A DNA stretch of 64,000 nt from assembly GCA_963082975.1 (NCBI GenBank), contig OY720345.1:7280491-7344490 (forward strand). Direction: 5' to 3'. Of this stretch, positions 18,549 to 32,639 are shown one piece after another. The stretch comes from Labia minor. Its lineage: Eukaryota > Arthropoda > Insecta > Dermaptera > Spongiphoridae. Under the pieces are notes generated by a model. It was not told the origin of the DNA and ran no database searches. It was given only the letters and a program-made list of their open reading frames with translations. Within the stretch, counting starts at the first letter, position 1. Every line of letters begins with the position of its first letter. The translations under genes and the position numbers were made by a program.

Positions 18549-21108
18549 AATTCATAAATTTATATTTTCTATTTAAAAAAGTAGCAATTTAGCAAATATT
18601 TAAGTGAAAAATGTCGTTTTTTCTATGAAATCCACGAAAATAATTGAGATTTCGATCAAATTTTAATTTATACGTTTTTAGAATCCTAAATAAATGTAAA
18701 TCATATATAATTCATAAATTTATATTTTCTATTTCAAAAAGTAGCAATTTAGCAAATATTTAAGTGAAAAATGTCGTTTTTTCAATGAAATCCACGAAAA
18801 TAATTGAGATATCAGAGAAATTTTAATTTATTTGTCTTTAGAATCAAAAATAAATGTAAATCATATATAATTCATAAATTTATCATTTGTACTTAAAAAA
18901 GTAGTAATTTAGCTAATATTTTAGTGAAAAATGTAGTTTTTTCAATGAAATCCACGAAAATAATTAAGATATCAGAGAAATTTTAATTTATACGTTTTTA
19001 GAATCCTAAATAAATGTAAATCATATATAATTCATAAATTTATATTTTCTATTTAAAAAAGTAGTAATTTAGCTAATATTTTAGTGAAAAATGTCGTTTT
19101 TTCTATGAAATCCACGAAAATAATTGAGATATCAGAGAAATTTTAATTTATTTGTCTTTAGAATCAAAAATAAATGTAAATCATATATAATTCATAAATT
19201 TATCATTTGTACTTAAAAAAGTAGTAATTTAGCTAATATTTTAGTGAAAAATGTAGTTTTTTCAATGAAATCCACGAAAATAATTAAGATATCAGAGAAA
19301 TTTTAATTTATACGTTTTTAGAATCCTAAATAAATGTAAATCATATATAATTCATAAATGTATATTTTCTATTTAAAAAAGTAGCAATTTAGCTAATATT
19401 TTAGTGAAAAATGTAGTTTTTTCAATGAAATTCACGAAAATAATTGAGATTTCCTTGAAATTTTAATTTCTACGTTTTTAGAATCAAAAATAAATGTAAA
19501 TCATATATAATTCATAAATTTATCATTTGTACTTAAAAAAGTAGTAATTTAGCTAATATTTTAGTGAAAAATGTCGTTTTTTCTATGAAATCCACGAAAA
19601 TAATTAAGATATCAGAGAAATTTTAATTTATTTGTCTTTAGAATCAAAAATAAATGTAAATCATATATAATTCATAAATTTATATTTTCTATTTAAAAAA
19701 GTATCAATTTAGCAAATATTTAAGTGAAAAATGTCGTTTTTTCTATGAAATCCACGAAAATAATTGAGATTTCAATCAAATTTTAATTTATACGTTTTTA
19801 GAATCCTAAATAAATGTAAATAATATATAATTCATAAATTTATCATTTGTACTTAAAAAAGTAGTAATTTAGCTAATATTTTAGTGAAAAATGTAGTTTT
19901 TTCAATGAAATCCACGAAAATAATTAAGATATCAGAGAAATTTTAATTTATACGTTTTTAGAATCCTAAATAAATGTAAATCATATATAATTCATAAATT
20001 TATATTTTCTATTTAAAAAAGTAGTAATTTAGCTAATATTTTAGTGAAAAATGTCGTTTTTTCTATGAAATCCACGAAAATAATTGAGATATCAGAGAAA
20101 TTTTAATTTATTTGTCTTTAGAATCAAAAATAAATGTAAATCATATATAATTCATAAATTTATCATTTGTACTTAAAAAAGTAGTAATTTAGCTAATATT
20201 TTAGTGAAAAATGTAGTTTTTTCAATGAAATCCACGAAAATAATTAAGATATCAGAGAAATTTTAATTTATACGTTTTTAGAATCCTAAATAAATGTAAA
20301 TCATATATAATTCATAAATTTATATTTTCTATTTAAAAAAGTAGCAATTTAGCAAATATTTAAGTGAAAAATGTCGTTTTTTCTATGAAATCCACGAAAA
20401 TAATTAAGATATCAGAGAAATTTTAATTTATTTGTCTTTAGAATCAAAAATAAATGTAAATCATATATAATTCATAAATTTATATTTTATATTTAAAAAA
20501 GTAGCAATTTAGCAAATATTTAAGTGAAAAATGTCGTTTTTTCTATGAAATCCACGAAAATAATTAAGATATCAGAGAAATTTTAATTTATTTGTCTTTA
20601 GAATCAAAAATAAATGTAAATCATATATAATTCATAAATTTATATTTTCTATTTAAAAAAGTAGCAATTTAGCAAATATTTAAGTGAAAAATGTCGTTTT
20701 TTCTATGAAATCCACGAAAATAATTAAGATATCAGAGAAATTTTAATTTATTTGTCTTTAGAATCAAAAATAAATGTAAATCATATATAATTCATAAATT
20801 TATCATTTGTACTTAAAAAAGTAGTAATTTAGCTAATATTTTAGTGAAAAATGTCGTTTTTTCAATGAAATCCACGAAAATAATTAAGATATCAGAGAAA
20901 TTTTAATTTATACGTTTTTAGAATCCTAAATAAATGTAAATCATATATAATTCATAAATTTATATTTTCTATTTAAAAAAGTAGTAATTTAGCTAATATT
21001 TTAGTGAAAAATGTCGTTTTTTCTATGAAATCCACGAAAATAATTGAGATATCAGAGAAATTTTAATTTATTTGTCTTTAGAATCAAAAATAAATGTAAA
21101 TCATATAT
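18549..21108. repeat. Higher-order segment duplicated at about 24149-26868
   Basis: The private substitution atttcaaaaa (normally atttaaaaaa) appears only near 18731 and 24331, 5,600 bp (35 monomers) apart. The surrounding monomer order matches. The later copy carries one extra monomer near 25909, after which the offset becomes 5,760 bp. Confidence 0.8.
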
Positions 21109-21748
21109 AATTCATAAATTTATCATTTGTACTTAAAAAAGTAGTAATTTAGCTAATATTTTAGTGAAAAATGTAGTTTTTTCAATGAAATCCACGAAAA
21201 TAATTAAGATATCAGAGAAATTTTAATTTATACGTTGTTAGAATCCTAAATAAATGTAAATCATATATAATTCATAAATTTATATTTTCTATTTAAAAAA
21301 GTAGCAATTTAGCAAATATTTAAGTGAAAAATGTCGTTTTTTCAATGAAATCCACGAAAATAATTAAGATATCAGAGAAATTTTAATTTATACGTTTTTA
21401 GAATCCTAAATAAATGTAAATCATATATAATTCATAAATTTATATTTTCTATTTAAAAAAGTAGCAATTTAGCAAATATTTAAGTGAAAAATGTCGTTTT
21501 TTCTATGAAATCCACGAAAATAATTAAGATATCAGAGAAATTTTAATTTATTTGTCTTTAGAATCAAAAATAAATGTAAATCATATATAATTCATAAATT
21601 TATATTTTATATTTAAAAAAGTAGCAATTTAGCAAATATTTAAGTGAAAAATGTCGTTTTTTCTATGAAATCCACGAAAATAATTAAGATATCAGAGAAA
21701 TTTTAATTTATTTGTCTTTAGAATCAAAAATAAATGTAAATCATATAT

Positions 21749-23348
21749 AATTCATAAATTTATATTTTCTATTTAAAAAAGTAGCAATTTAGCAAATATT
21801 TAAGTGAAAAATGTCGTTTTTTCTATGAAATCCACGAAAATAATATAGATATCAGAGAAATTTTAATTTATTTGTCTTTAGAATCCTAAATAAATGTAAA
21901 TCATATATAATTCATAAATTTATATTTTCTATTTAAAAAAGTAGCAATTTAGCTAATATTTTAGTGAAAAATGTAGTTTTTTCAATGAAATTCACGAAAA
22001 TAATTGAGATTTCCTTGAAATTTTAATTTCTACGTTTTTAGAATCAAAAATAAATGTAAATCATATATAATTCATAAATTTATCATTTGTACTTAAAAAA
22101 GTAGTAATTTAGATAATATTTTAGTGAAAAATGTAGTTTTTTCAATGAAATCCACGAAAATAATTAAGATATCAGAGAAATTTTAATTTATACGTTTTTA
22201 GAATGCTAAATAAATGTAAATCATATATAATTCATAAATTTATATTTTCTATTTAAAAAAGTATCAATTTAGCAAATATTTAAGTGAAAAATGTCGTTTT
22301 TTCTATGAAATCCACGAAAATAATTGAGATTTCGATCAAATTTTAATTTATACGTTTTTAGAATCCTAAATAAATGTAAATCATATATAATTCATAAATT
22401 TATCATTTGTACTTAAAAAAGTAGTAATTTAGCTAATATTTTAGTGAAAAATGTCGTTTTGTCAATGAAATCCACGAAAATAATTAAGATATCAGAGAAA
22501 TTTTAATTTATTTGTCTTTAGAATCAAAAATAAATGTAAATCATATATAATTCATAAATTTATATTTTCTATTTAAAAAAGTAGCAATTTAGCAAATATT
22601 TAAGTGAAAAATGTCGTTTTTTCTATGAAATCCACGAAAATAATTAAGATATCAGAGAAATTTTAATTTATTTGTCTTTAGAATCAAAAATAAATGTAAA
22701 TCATATATAATTCATAAATTTATATTTTCTATTTAAAAAAGTAGCAATTTAGCAAATATTTAAGTGAAAAATGTCGTTTTTTCTATGAAATCCACGAAAA
22801 TAATATAGATATCAGAGAAATTTTAATTTATTTGTCTTTAGAATCCTAAATAAATGTAAATCATATATAATTCATAAATTTATATTTTCTATTTAAAAAA
22901 GTAGCAATTTAGCTAATATTTTAGTGAAAAATGTAGTTTTTTCAATGAAATTCACGAAAATAATTGAGATTTCCTTGAAATTTTAATTTCTACGTTTTTA
23001 GAATCAAAAATAAATGTAAATCATATATAATTCATAAATTTATCATTTGTACTTAAAAAAGTAGTAATTTAGATAATATTTTAGTGAAAAATGTAGTTTT
23101 TTCAATGAAATCCACGAAAATAATTAAGATATCAGAGAAATTTTAATTTATACGTTTTTAGAATGCTAAATAAATGTAAATCATATATAATTCATAAATT
23201 TATATTTTCTATTTAAAAAAGTATCAATTTAGCAAATATTTAAGTGAAAAATGTCGTTTTTTCTATGAAATCCACGAAAATAATTGAGATTTCGATCAAA
23301 TTTTAATTTATACGTTTTTAGAATCCTAAATAAATGTAAATCATATAT
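21749..23348. repeat. Tandem duplication of a 6-monomer (960-bp) unit
   Basis: The unit 21749-22708 is repeated at 22709-23348, with the second copy ending after four monomers. The private marks taatatagatatc (21841 and 22801) and gaatgctaaa (22201 and 23161) are each exactly 960 bp apart. Confidence 0.9.
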
Positions 23349-26300
23349 AATTCATAAATTTATCATTTGTACTTAAAAAAGTAGCAATTTAGCAAATATT
23401 TAAGTGAAAAATGTCGTTTTTTCAATGAAATCCACGAAAATAATTAAGATATCAGAGAAATTTTAATTTATACGTTTTTAGAATCCTAAATAAATGTAAA
23501 TCATATATAATTCATAAATTTATATTTTCTATTTAAAAAAGTAGTAATTTAGCTAATATTTTAGTGAAAAATGTCGTTTTTTCTATGAAATCCACGAAAA
23601 TAATTGAGATATCAGAGAAATTTTAATTTATTTGTCTTTAGAATCAAAAATAAATGTAAATCATATATAATTCATAAATTTATATTTTATATTTAAAAAA
23701 GTAGCAATTTAGCAAATATTTAAGTGAAAAATGTCGTTTTTTCTATGAAATCCACGAAAATAATTAAGATATCAGAGAAATTTTAATTTATTTGTCTTTA
23801 GAATCAAAAATAAATGTAAATCATATATAATTCATAAATTTATATTTTCTATTTAAAAAAGTAGCAATTTAGCAAATATTTAAGTGAAAAATGTCGTTTT
23901 TTCTATGAAATCCACGAAAATAATTGAGATTTCGATCAAATTTTAATTTATACGTTTTTAGAATCCTAAATAAATGTAAATCATATATAATTCATAAATT
24001 TATATTTTCTATTTAAAAAAGTAGCAATTTAGCAAATATTTAAGTGAAAAATGTCGTTTTTTCTATGAAATCCACGAAAATAATTAAGATATCAGAGAAA
24101 TTTTAATTTATTTGTCTTTAGAATCAAAAATAAATGTAAATCATATATAATTCATAAATTTATATTTTCTATTTAAAAAAGTAGCAATTTAGCAAATATT
24201 TAAGTGAAAAATGTCGTTTTTTCTATGAAATCCACGAAAATAATTGAGATTTCGATCAAATTTTAATTTATACGTTTTTAGAATCCTAAATAAATGTAAA
24301 TCATATATAATTCATAAATTTATATTTTCTATTTCAAAAAGTAGCAATTTAGCAAATATTTAAGTGAAAAATGTCGTTTTTTCAATGAAATCCACGAAAA
24401 TAATTGAGATATCAGAGAAATTTTAATTTATTTGTCTTTAGAATCAAAAATAAATGTAAATCATATATAATTCATAAATTTATCATTTGTACTTAAAAAA
24501 GTAGTAATTTAGCTAATATTTTAGTGAAAAATGTAGTTTTTTCAATGAAATCCACGAAAATAATTAAGATATCAGAGAAATTTTAATTTATACGTTTTTA
24601 GAATCCTAAATAAATGTAAATCATATATAATTCATAAATTTATATTTTCTATTTAAAAAAGTAGTAATTTAGCTAATATTTTAGTGAAAAATGTCGTTTT
24701 TTCTATGAAATCCACGAAAATAATTGAGATATCAGAGAAATTTTAATTTATTTGTCTTTAGAATCAAAAATAAATGTAAATCATATATAATTCATAAATT
24801 TATCATTTGTACTTAAAAAAGTAGTAATTTAGCTAATATTTTAGTGAAAAATGTAGTTTTTTCAATGAAATCCACGAAAATAATTAAGATATCAGAGAAA
24901 TTTTAATTTATACGTTTTTAGAATCCTAAATAAATGTAAATCATATATAATTCATAAATGTATATTTTCTATTTAAAAAAGTAGCAATTTAGCTAATATT
25001 TTAGTGAAAAATGTAGTTTTTTCAATGAAATTCACGAAAATAATTGAGATTTCCTTGAAATTTTAATTTCTACGTTTTTAGAATCAAAAATAAATGTAAA
25101 TCATATATAATTCATAAATTTATCATTTGTACTTAAAAAAGTAGTAATTTAGCTAATATTTTAGTGAAAAATGTCGTTTTTTCTATGAAATCCACGAAAA
25201 TAATTAAGATATCAGAGAAATTTTAATTTATTTGTCTTTAGAATCAAAAATAAATGTAAATCATATATAATTCATAAATTTATATTTTCTATTTAAAAAA
25301 GTATCAATTTAGCAAATATTTAAGTGAAAAATGTCGTTTTTTCTATGAAATCCACGAAAATAATTGAGATTTCAATCAAATTTTAATTTATACGTTTTTA
25401 GAATCCTAAATAAATGTAAATAATATATAATTCATAAATTTATCATTTGTACTTAAAAAAGTAGTAATTTAGCTAATATTTTAGTGAAAAATGTAGTTTT
25501 TTCAATGAAATCCACGAAAATAATTAAGATATCAGAGAAATTTTAATTTATACGTTTTTAGAATCCTAAATAAATGTAAATCATATATAATTCATAAATT
25601 TATATTTTCTATTTAAAAAAGTAGTAATTTAGCTAATATTTTAGTGAAAAATGTCGTTTTTTCTATGAAATCCACGAAAATAATTGAGATATCAGAGAAA
25701 TTTTAATTTATTTGTCTTTAGAATCAAAAATAAATGTAAATCATATATAATTCATAAATTTATCATTTGTACTTAAAAAAGTAGTAATTTAGCTAATATT
25801 TTAGTGAAAAATGTAGTTTTTTCAATGAAATCCACGAAAATAATTAAGATATCAGAGAAATTTTAATTTATACGTTTTTAGAATCCTAAATAAATGTAAA
25901 TCATATATAATTCATAAATTTATATTTTCTATTTAAAAAAGTAGCAATTTAGCAAATATTTAAGTGAAAAATGTCGTTTTTTCAATGAAATCCACGAAAA
26001 TAATTAAGATATCAGAGAAATTTTAATTTATACGTTTTTAGAATCCTAAATAAATGTAAATCATATATAATTCATAAATTTATATTTTCTATTTAAAAAA
26101 GTAGCAATTTAGCAAATATTTAAGTGAAAAATGTCGTTTTTTCTATGAAATCCACGAAAATAATTAAGATATCAGAGAAATTTTAATTTATTTGTCTTTA
26201 GAATCAAAAATAAATGTAAATCATATATAATTCATAAATTTATATTTTATATTTAAAAAAGTAGCAATTTAGCAAATATTTAAGTGAAAAATGTCGTTTT

Positions 26301-26719
26301 TTCTATGAAATCCACGAAAATAATTAAGATATCAGAGAAATTTTAATTTATTTGTCTTTAGAATCAAAAATAAATGTAAATCATATATAATTCATAAATT
26401 TATATTTTCTATTTAAAAAAGTAGCAATTTAGCAAATATTTAAGTGAAAAATGTCGTTTTTTCTATGAAATCCACGAAAATAATTAAGATATCAGAGAAA
26501 TTTTAATTTATTTGTCTTTAGAATCAAAAATAAATGTAAATCATATATAATTCATAAATTTATCATTTGTACTTAAAAAAGTAGTAATTTAGCTAATATT
26601 TTAGTGAAAAATGTCGTTTTTTCAATGAAATCCACGAAAATAATTAAGATATCAGAGAAATTTTAATTTATACGTTTTTAGAATCCTAAATAAATGTAAA
26701 TCATATATAATTCATAAAT

Positions 26720-29700
26720 TTATATTTTCTATTTAAAAAAGTAGTAATTTAGCTAATATTTTAGTGAAAAATGTCGTTTTTTCTATGAAATCCACGAAAA
26801 TAATTGAGATATCAGAGAAATTTTAATTTATTTGTCTTTAGAATCAAAAATAAATGTAAATCATATATAATTCATAAATTTATCATTTGTACTTAAAAAA
26901 GTAGTAATTTAGCTAATATTTTAGTGAAAAATGTCGTTTTTTCAATGAAATCCACGAAAATAATTAAGATATCAGAGAAATTTTAATTTATACGTTTTTA
27001 GAATCCTAAATAAATGTAAATCATATATAATTCATAAATTTATATTTTCTATTAAAAAAGTAGCAATTTAGCAAATATTTAAGTGAAAAATGTCGTTTTT
27101 TCTATGAAATCCACGAAAATAATTAAGATATCAGAGAAATTTTAATTTATTTGTCTTTAGAATCAAAAATAAATGTAAATCATATATAATTCATAAATTT
27201 ATATTTTATATTTAAAAAAGTAGCAATTTAGCAAATATTTAAGTGAAAAATGTCGTTTTTTCAATGAAATCCACGAAAATAATTAAGATATCAGAGAAAT
27301 TTTAATTTATACGTTTTTTAGAATCCTAAATAAATGTAAATCATATATAATTCATAAATTATATTTTCTATTTAAAAAAGTAGCAATTTAGCAAATATTT
27401 AAGTGAAAAATGTCGTTTTTTCTATGAAATCCACGAAAATAATTAAGATATCAGAGAAATTTTAATTTATTTGTCTTTAGAATCCTAAATAAATGTAAAT
27501 CATATATAATTCATAAATTTATATTTTCTATTAAAAAAAGTAGCAATTTAGCAAATATTTAAGTGAAAAATGTCGTTTTTTCTATGAAATCCACGAAAAT
27601 AATTAAGATATCAGAGAAATTTTAATTTATTTGTCTTTAGAATCAAAAATAAATGTAAATCATATATAATTCATAAATTTATATTTTATATTTAAAAAAG
27701 TAGCAATTTAGCAAATATTTAAGTGAAAAATGTCGTTTTTTCAATGAAATCCACGAAAATAATTAAGATATCAGAGAAATTTTAATTTATACGTTTTTAG
27801 AATCCTAAATAAATGTAAATCATATATAATTCATAAATTTATATTTTCTATTTAAAAAAGTAGCAATTTAGCAAATATTTAAGTGAAAAATGTCGTTTTT
27901 TCTATGAAATCCACGAAAATAATTAAGATATCAGAGAAATTTTAATTTATTTGTCTTTAGAATCAAAAATAAATGTAAATCATATATAATTCATAAATTT
28001 ATATTTTATATTTAAAAAAGTAGCAATTTAGCAAATATTTAAGTGAAAAATGTCGTTTTTTCTATGAAATCCACGAAAATAATTAAGATATCAGAGAAAT
28101 TTTAATTTATTTGTCTTTAGAATCAAAAATAAATGTAAATCATATATAATTCATAAATTTATATTTTATATTTAAAAAAGTAGCAATTTAGCAAATATTT
28201 AAGTGAAAAATGTCGTTTTTTCTATGAAATCCACGAAAATAATTAAGATATCAGAGAAATTTTAATTTATTTGTCTTTAGAATCAAAAATAAATGTAAAT
28301 CATATATAATTCATAAATTTATATTTTCTATTTAAAAAAGTAGCAATTTAGCTAATATTTTAGTGAAAAATGTAGTTTTTTCAATGAAATTCACGAAAAT
28401 AATTGAGATTTCCTTGAAATTTTAATTTCTACGTTTTTAGAATCAAAAATAAATGTAAATCATATATAATTCATAAATTTATCATTTGTACTTAAAAAAG
28501 TAGTAATTTAGCTAATATTTTAGTGAAAAATGTCGTTTTTTCTATGAAATCCACGAAAATAATTAAGATATCAGAGAAATTTTAATTTATTTGTCTTTAG
28601 AATAAAAAATAAATGTAAATCATATATAATTCATAAATTTATATTTTCTATTTAAAAAAGTATCAATTTAGCAAATATTTAAGTGAAAAATGTCGTTTTT
28701 TCTATGAAATCCACGAAAATAATTGAGATTTCAATCAAATTTTAATTTATACGTTTTTAGAATCCTAAATAAATGTAAATAATATATAATTCATAAATTT
28801 ATCATTTGTACTTAAAAAAGTAGTAATTTAGCTAATATTTTAGTGAAAAATGTAGTTTTTTCAATGAAATCCACGAAAATAATTAAGATATCAGAGAAAT
28901 TTTAATTTATACGTTTTTAGAATCCTAAATAAATGTAAATCATATATAATTCATAAATTTATATTTTCTATTTAAAAAAGTAGTAATTTAGCTAATATTT
29001 TAGTGAAAAATGTCGTTTTTTCTATGAAATCCACGAAAATAATTGAGATATCAGAGAAATTTTAATTTATTTGTCTTTAGAATCAAAAATAAATGTAAAT
29101 CATATATAATTCATAAATTTATCATTTGTACTTAAAAAAGTAGTAATTTAGCTAATATTTTAGTGAAAAATGTAGTTTTTTCAATGAAATCCACGAAAAT
29201 AATTAAGATATCACAGAAATTTTAATTTATACGTTTTTAGAATCCTAAATAAATGTAAATCATATATAATTCATAAATTTATATTTTCTATTTAAAAAAG
29301 TAGCAATTTAGCAAATATTTAAGTGAAAAATGTCGTTTTTTCAATGAAATCCACGAAAATAATTAAGATATCAGAGAAATTTTAATTTATACGTTTTTAG
29401 AATCCTAAATAAATGTAAATCATATATAATTCATAAATTTATATTTTCTATTTAAAAAAGTAGCAATTTAGCAAATATTTAAGTGAAAAATGTCGTTTTT
29501 TCTATGAAATCCACGAAAATAATTAAGATATCAGAGAAATTTTAATTTATTTGTCTTTAGAATCAAAAATAAATGTAAATCATATATAATTCATAAATTT
29601 ATATTTTATATTTAAAAAAGTAGCAATTTAGCAAATATTTAAGTGAAAAATGTCGTTTTTTCTATGAAATCCACGAAAATTATTAAGATATCAGAGAAAT

Positions 29701-31190
29701 TTTAATTTATTTGTCTTTAGAATCAAAAATAAATGTAAATCATATATAATTCATAAATTTATATTTTCTATTTAAAAAAGTAGCAATTTAGCAAATATTT
29801 AAGTGAAAAATGTCGTTTATTCTATGAAATCCACCAAAATAATTGAGATTTCGATCAAATTTTAATTTATACGTTTTTAGAATACTAAATAAATGTAAAT
29901 CATATATAATTCATAAATTTATATTTTCTATTTAAAAAAGTAGCAATTTAGCAAATATTTAAGTGAAAAATGTCGTTTTTTCTATGAAATCCACGAAAAT
30001 AATTGAGATATCAGAGAAATTTTAATTTATTTGTCTTTAGAATCAAAAATAAATGTAAATCATATATAATTCATAAATTTATCATTTGTACTTAAAAAAG
30101 TAGTAATTTAGCTAATATTTTAGTGAAAAATGTAGTTTTTTCAATGAAATCCACGAAAATAATTAAGATATCAGAGAAATTTTAATTTATACGTTTTTAG
30201 AATCCTAAATAAATGTAAATCATATATAATTCATAAATTTATATTTTCTATTTAAAAAAGTAGCAATTTAGCAAATATTTAAGTGAAAAATGTCGTTTTT
30301 TCTATGAAATCCACGAAAATAATTAAGATATCAGAGAAATTTTAATTTATTTGTCTTTAGAATCAAAAATAAATGTAAATCATATATAATTCATAAATTT
30401 ATATTTTATATTTAAAAAAGTAGCAATTTAGCAAATATTTAAGTGAAAAATGTCGTTTTTTCTATGAAATCCACGAAAATAATTGAGATTTCAATCAAAT
30501 TTTAATTTATACGTTTTTAGAATCCTAAATAAATGTAAATAATATATAATTCATAAATTTATCATTTGTACTTAAAAAAGTAGTAATTTAGCTAATATTT
30601 TAGTGAAAAATGTAGTTTTTTCAATGAAATCCACGAAAATAATTAAGATATCAGAGAAATTTTAATTTATACGTTTTTAGAATCCTAAATAAATGTAAAT
30701 CATATATAATTCATAAATGTATATTTTCTATTTAAAAAAGTAGCAATTTAGCAAATATTTAAGTGAAAAATGTCGTTTTTTCTATGAAATCCACGAAAAT
30801 AATTAAGATATCAGAGAAATTTTAATTTATTTGTCTTTAGAATCAAAAATAAATGTAAATCATATATAATTCATAAATTTATCATTTGTACTTAAAAAAG
30901 TAGTAATTTAGCTAATATTTTAGTGAAAAATGTCGTTTTTTCAATGAAATCCACGAAAATAATTAAGATATCAGAGAAATTTTAATTTATACGTTTTTAG
31001 AATCCTAAATAAATGTAAATCATATATAATTCATAAATTTATATTTTCTATTTAAAAAAGTAGCAATTTAGCAAATATTTAAGTGAAAAATGTCGTTTTT
31101 TCTATGAAATCCACGAAAATAATTAAGATATCAGAGAAATTTTAATTTATTTGTCTTTAGAATCAAAAATAAATGTAAATCATATATAAT
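26720..31190. repeat. 28-monomer segment, copy 1 of a 5,920-bp-spaced duplication
   Basis: Private variants here recur 5,920 bp (37 monomers) downstream: attaaaaaaag at 27530, aataaaaaat at 28601, tcacagaaat at 29211, ttattaagata near 29680, ccaccaaaat near 29831 and aatactaaat at 29881. The copy has three single-base indels between 27049 and 27360 that its partner lacks. Confidence 0.88.
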
Positions 31191-32639
31191 TCATAAATTT
31201 ATATTTTCTATTTAAAAAAGTATCAATTTAGCAAATATTTAAGTGAAAAATGTCGTTTTTTCTATGAAATCCACGAAAATAATTGAGATTTCAATCAAAT
31301 TTTAATTTATACGTTTTTAGAATCCTAAATAAATGTAAATAATATATAATTCATAAATTTATCATTTGTACTTAAAAAAGTAGTAATTTAGCTAATATTT
31401 TAGTGAAAAATGTAGTTTTTTCAATGAAATCCACGAAAATAATTAAGATATCAGAGAAATTTTAATTTATACGTTTTTAGAATCCTAAATAAATGTAAAT
31501 CATATATAATTCATAAATTTATATTTTCTATTTAAAAAAGTAGTAATTTAGCTAATATTTTAGTGAAAAATGTCGTTTTTTCTATGAAATCCACGAAAAT
31601 AATTGAGATATCAGAGAAATTTTAATTTATTTGTCTTTAGAATCAAAAATAAATGTAAATCATATATAATTCATAAATTTATCATTTGTACTTAAAAAAG
31701 TAGTAATTTAGCTAATATTTTAGTGAAAAATGTAGTTTTTTCAATGAAATCCACGAAAATAATTAAGATATCAGAGAAATTTTAATTTATACGTTTTTAG
31801 AATCCTAAATAAATGTAAATCATATATAATTCATAAATTTATATTTTCTATTTAAAAAAGTAGCAATTTAGCAAATATTTAAGTGAAAAATGTCGTTTTT
31901 TCTATGAAATCCACGAAAATAATTAAGATATCAGAGAAATTTTAATTTATTTGTCTTTAGAATCAAAAATAAATGTAAATCATATATAATTCATAAATTT
32001 ATATTTTCTATTTAAAAAAGTAGCAATTTAGCAAATATTTAAGTGAAAAATGTCGTTTTTTCTATGAAATCCACGAAAATAATTAAGATATCAGAGAAAT
32101 TTTAATTTATTTGTCTTTAGAATCAAAAATAAATGTAAATCATATATAATTCATAAATTTATCATTTGTACTTAAAAAAGTAGTAATTTAGCTAATATTT
32201 TAGTGAAAAATGTAGTTTTTTCAATGAAATCCACGAAAATAATTAAGATATCAGAGAAATTTTAATTTATACGTTTTTAGAATCCTAAATAAATGTAAAT
32301 CATATATAATTCATAAATTTATATTTTCTATTTAAAAAAGTATCAATTTAGCAAATATTTAAGTGAAAAATGTCGTTTTTTCTATGAAATCCACGAAAAT
32401 AATTGAGATTTCAATCAAATTTTAATTTATACGTTTTTAGAATCCTAAATAAATGTAAATAATATATAATTCATAAATTTATCATTTGTACTTAAAAAAG
32501 TAGTAATTTAGCTAATATTTTAGTGAAAAATGTAGTTTTTTCAATGAAATCCACGAAAATAATTAAGATATCAGAGAAATTTTAATTTATACGTTTTTAG
32601 AATCCTAAATAAATGTAAATCATATATAATTCATAAATT

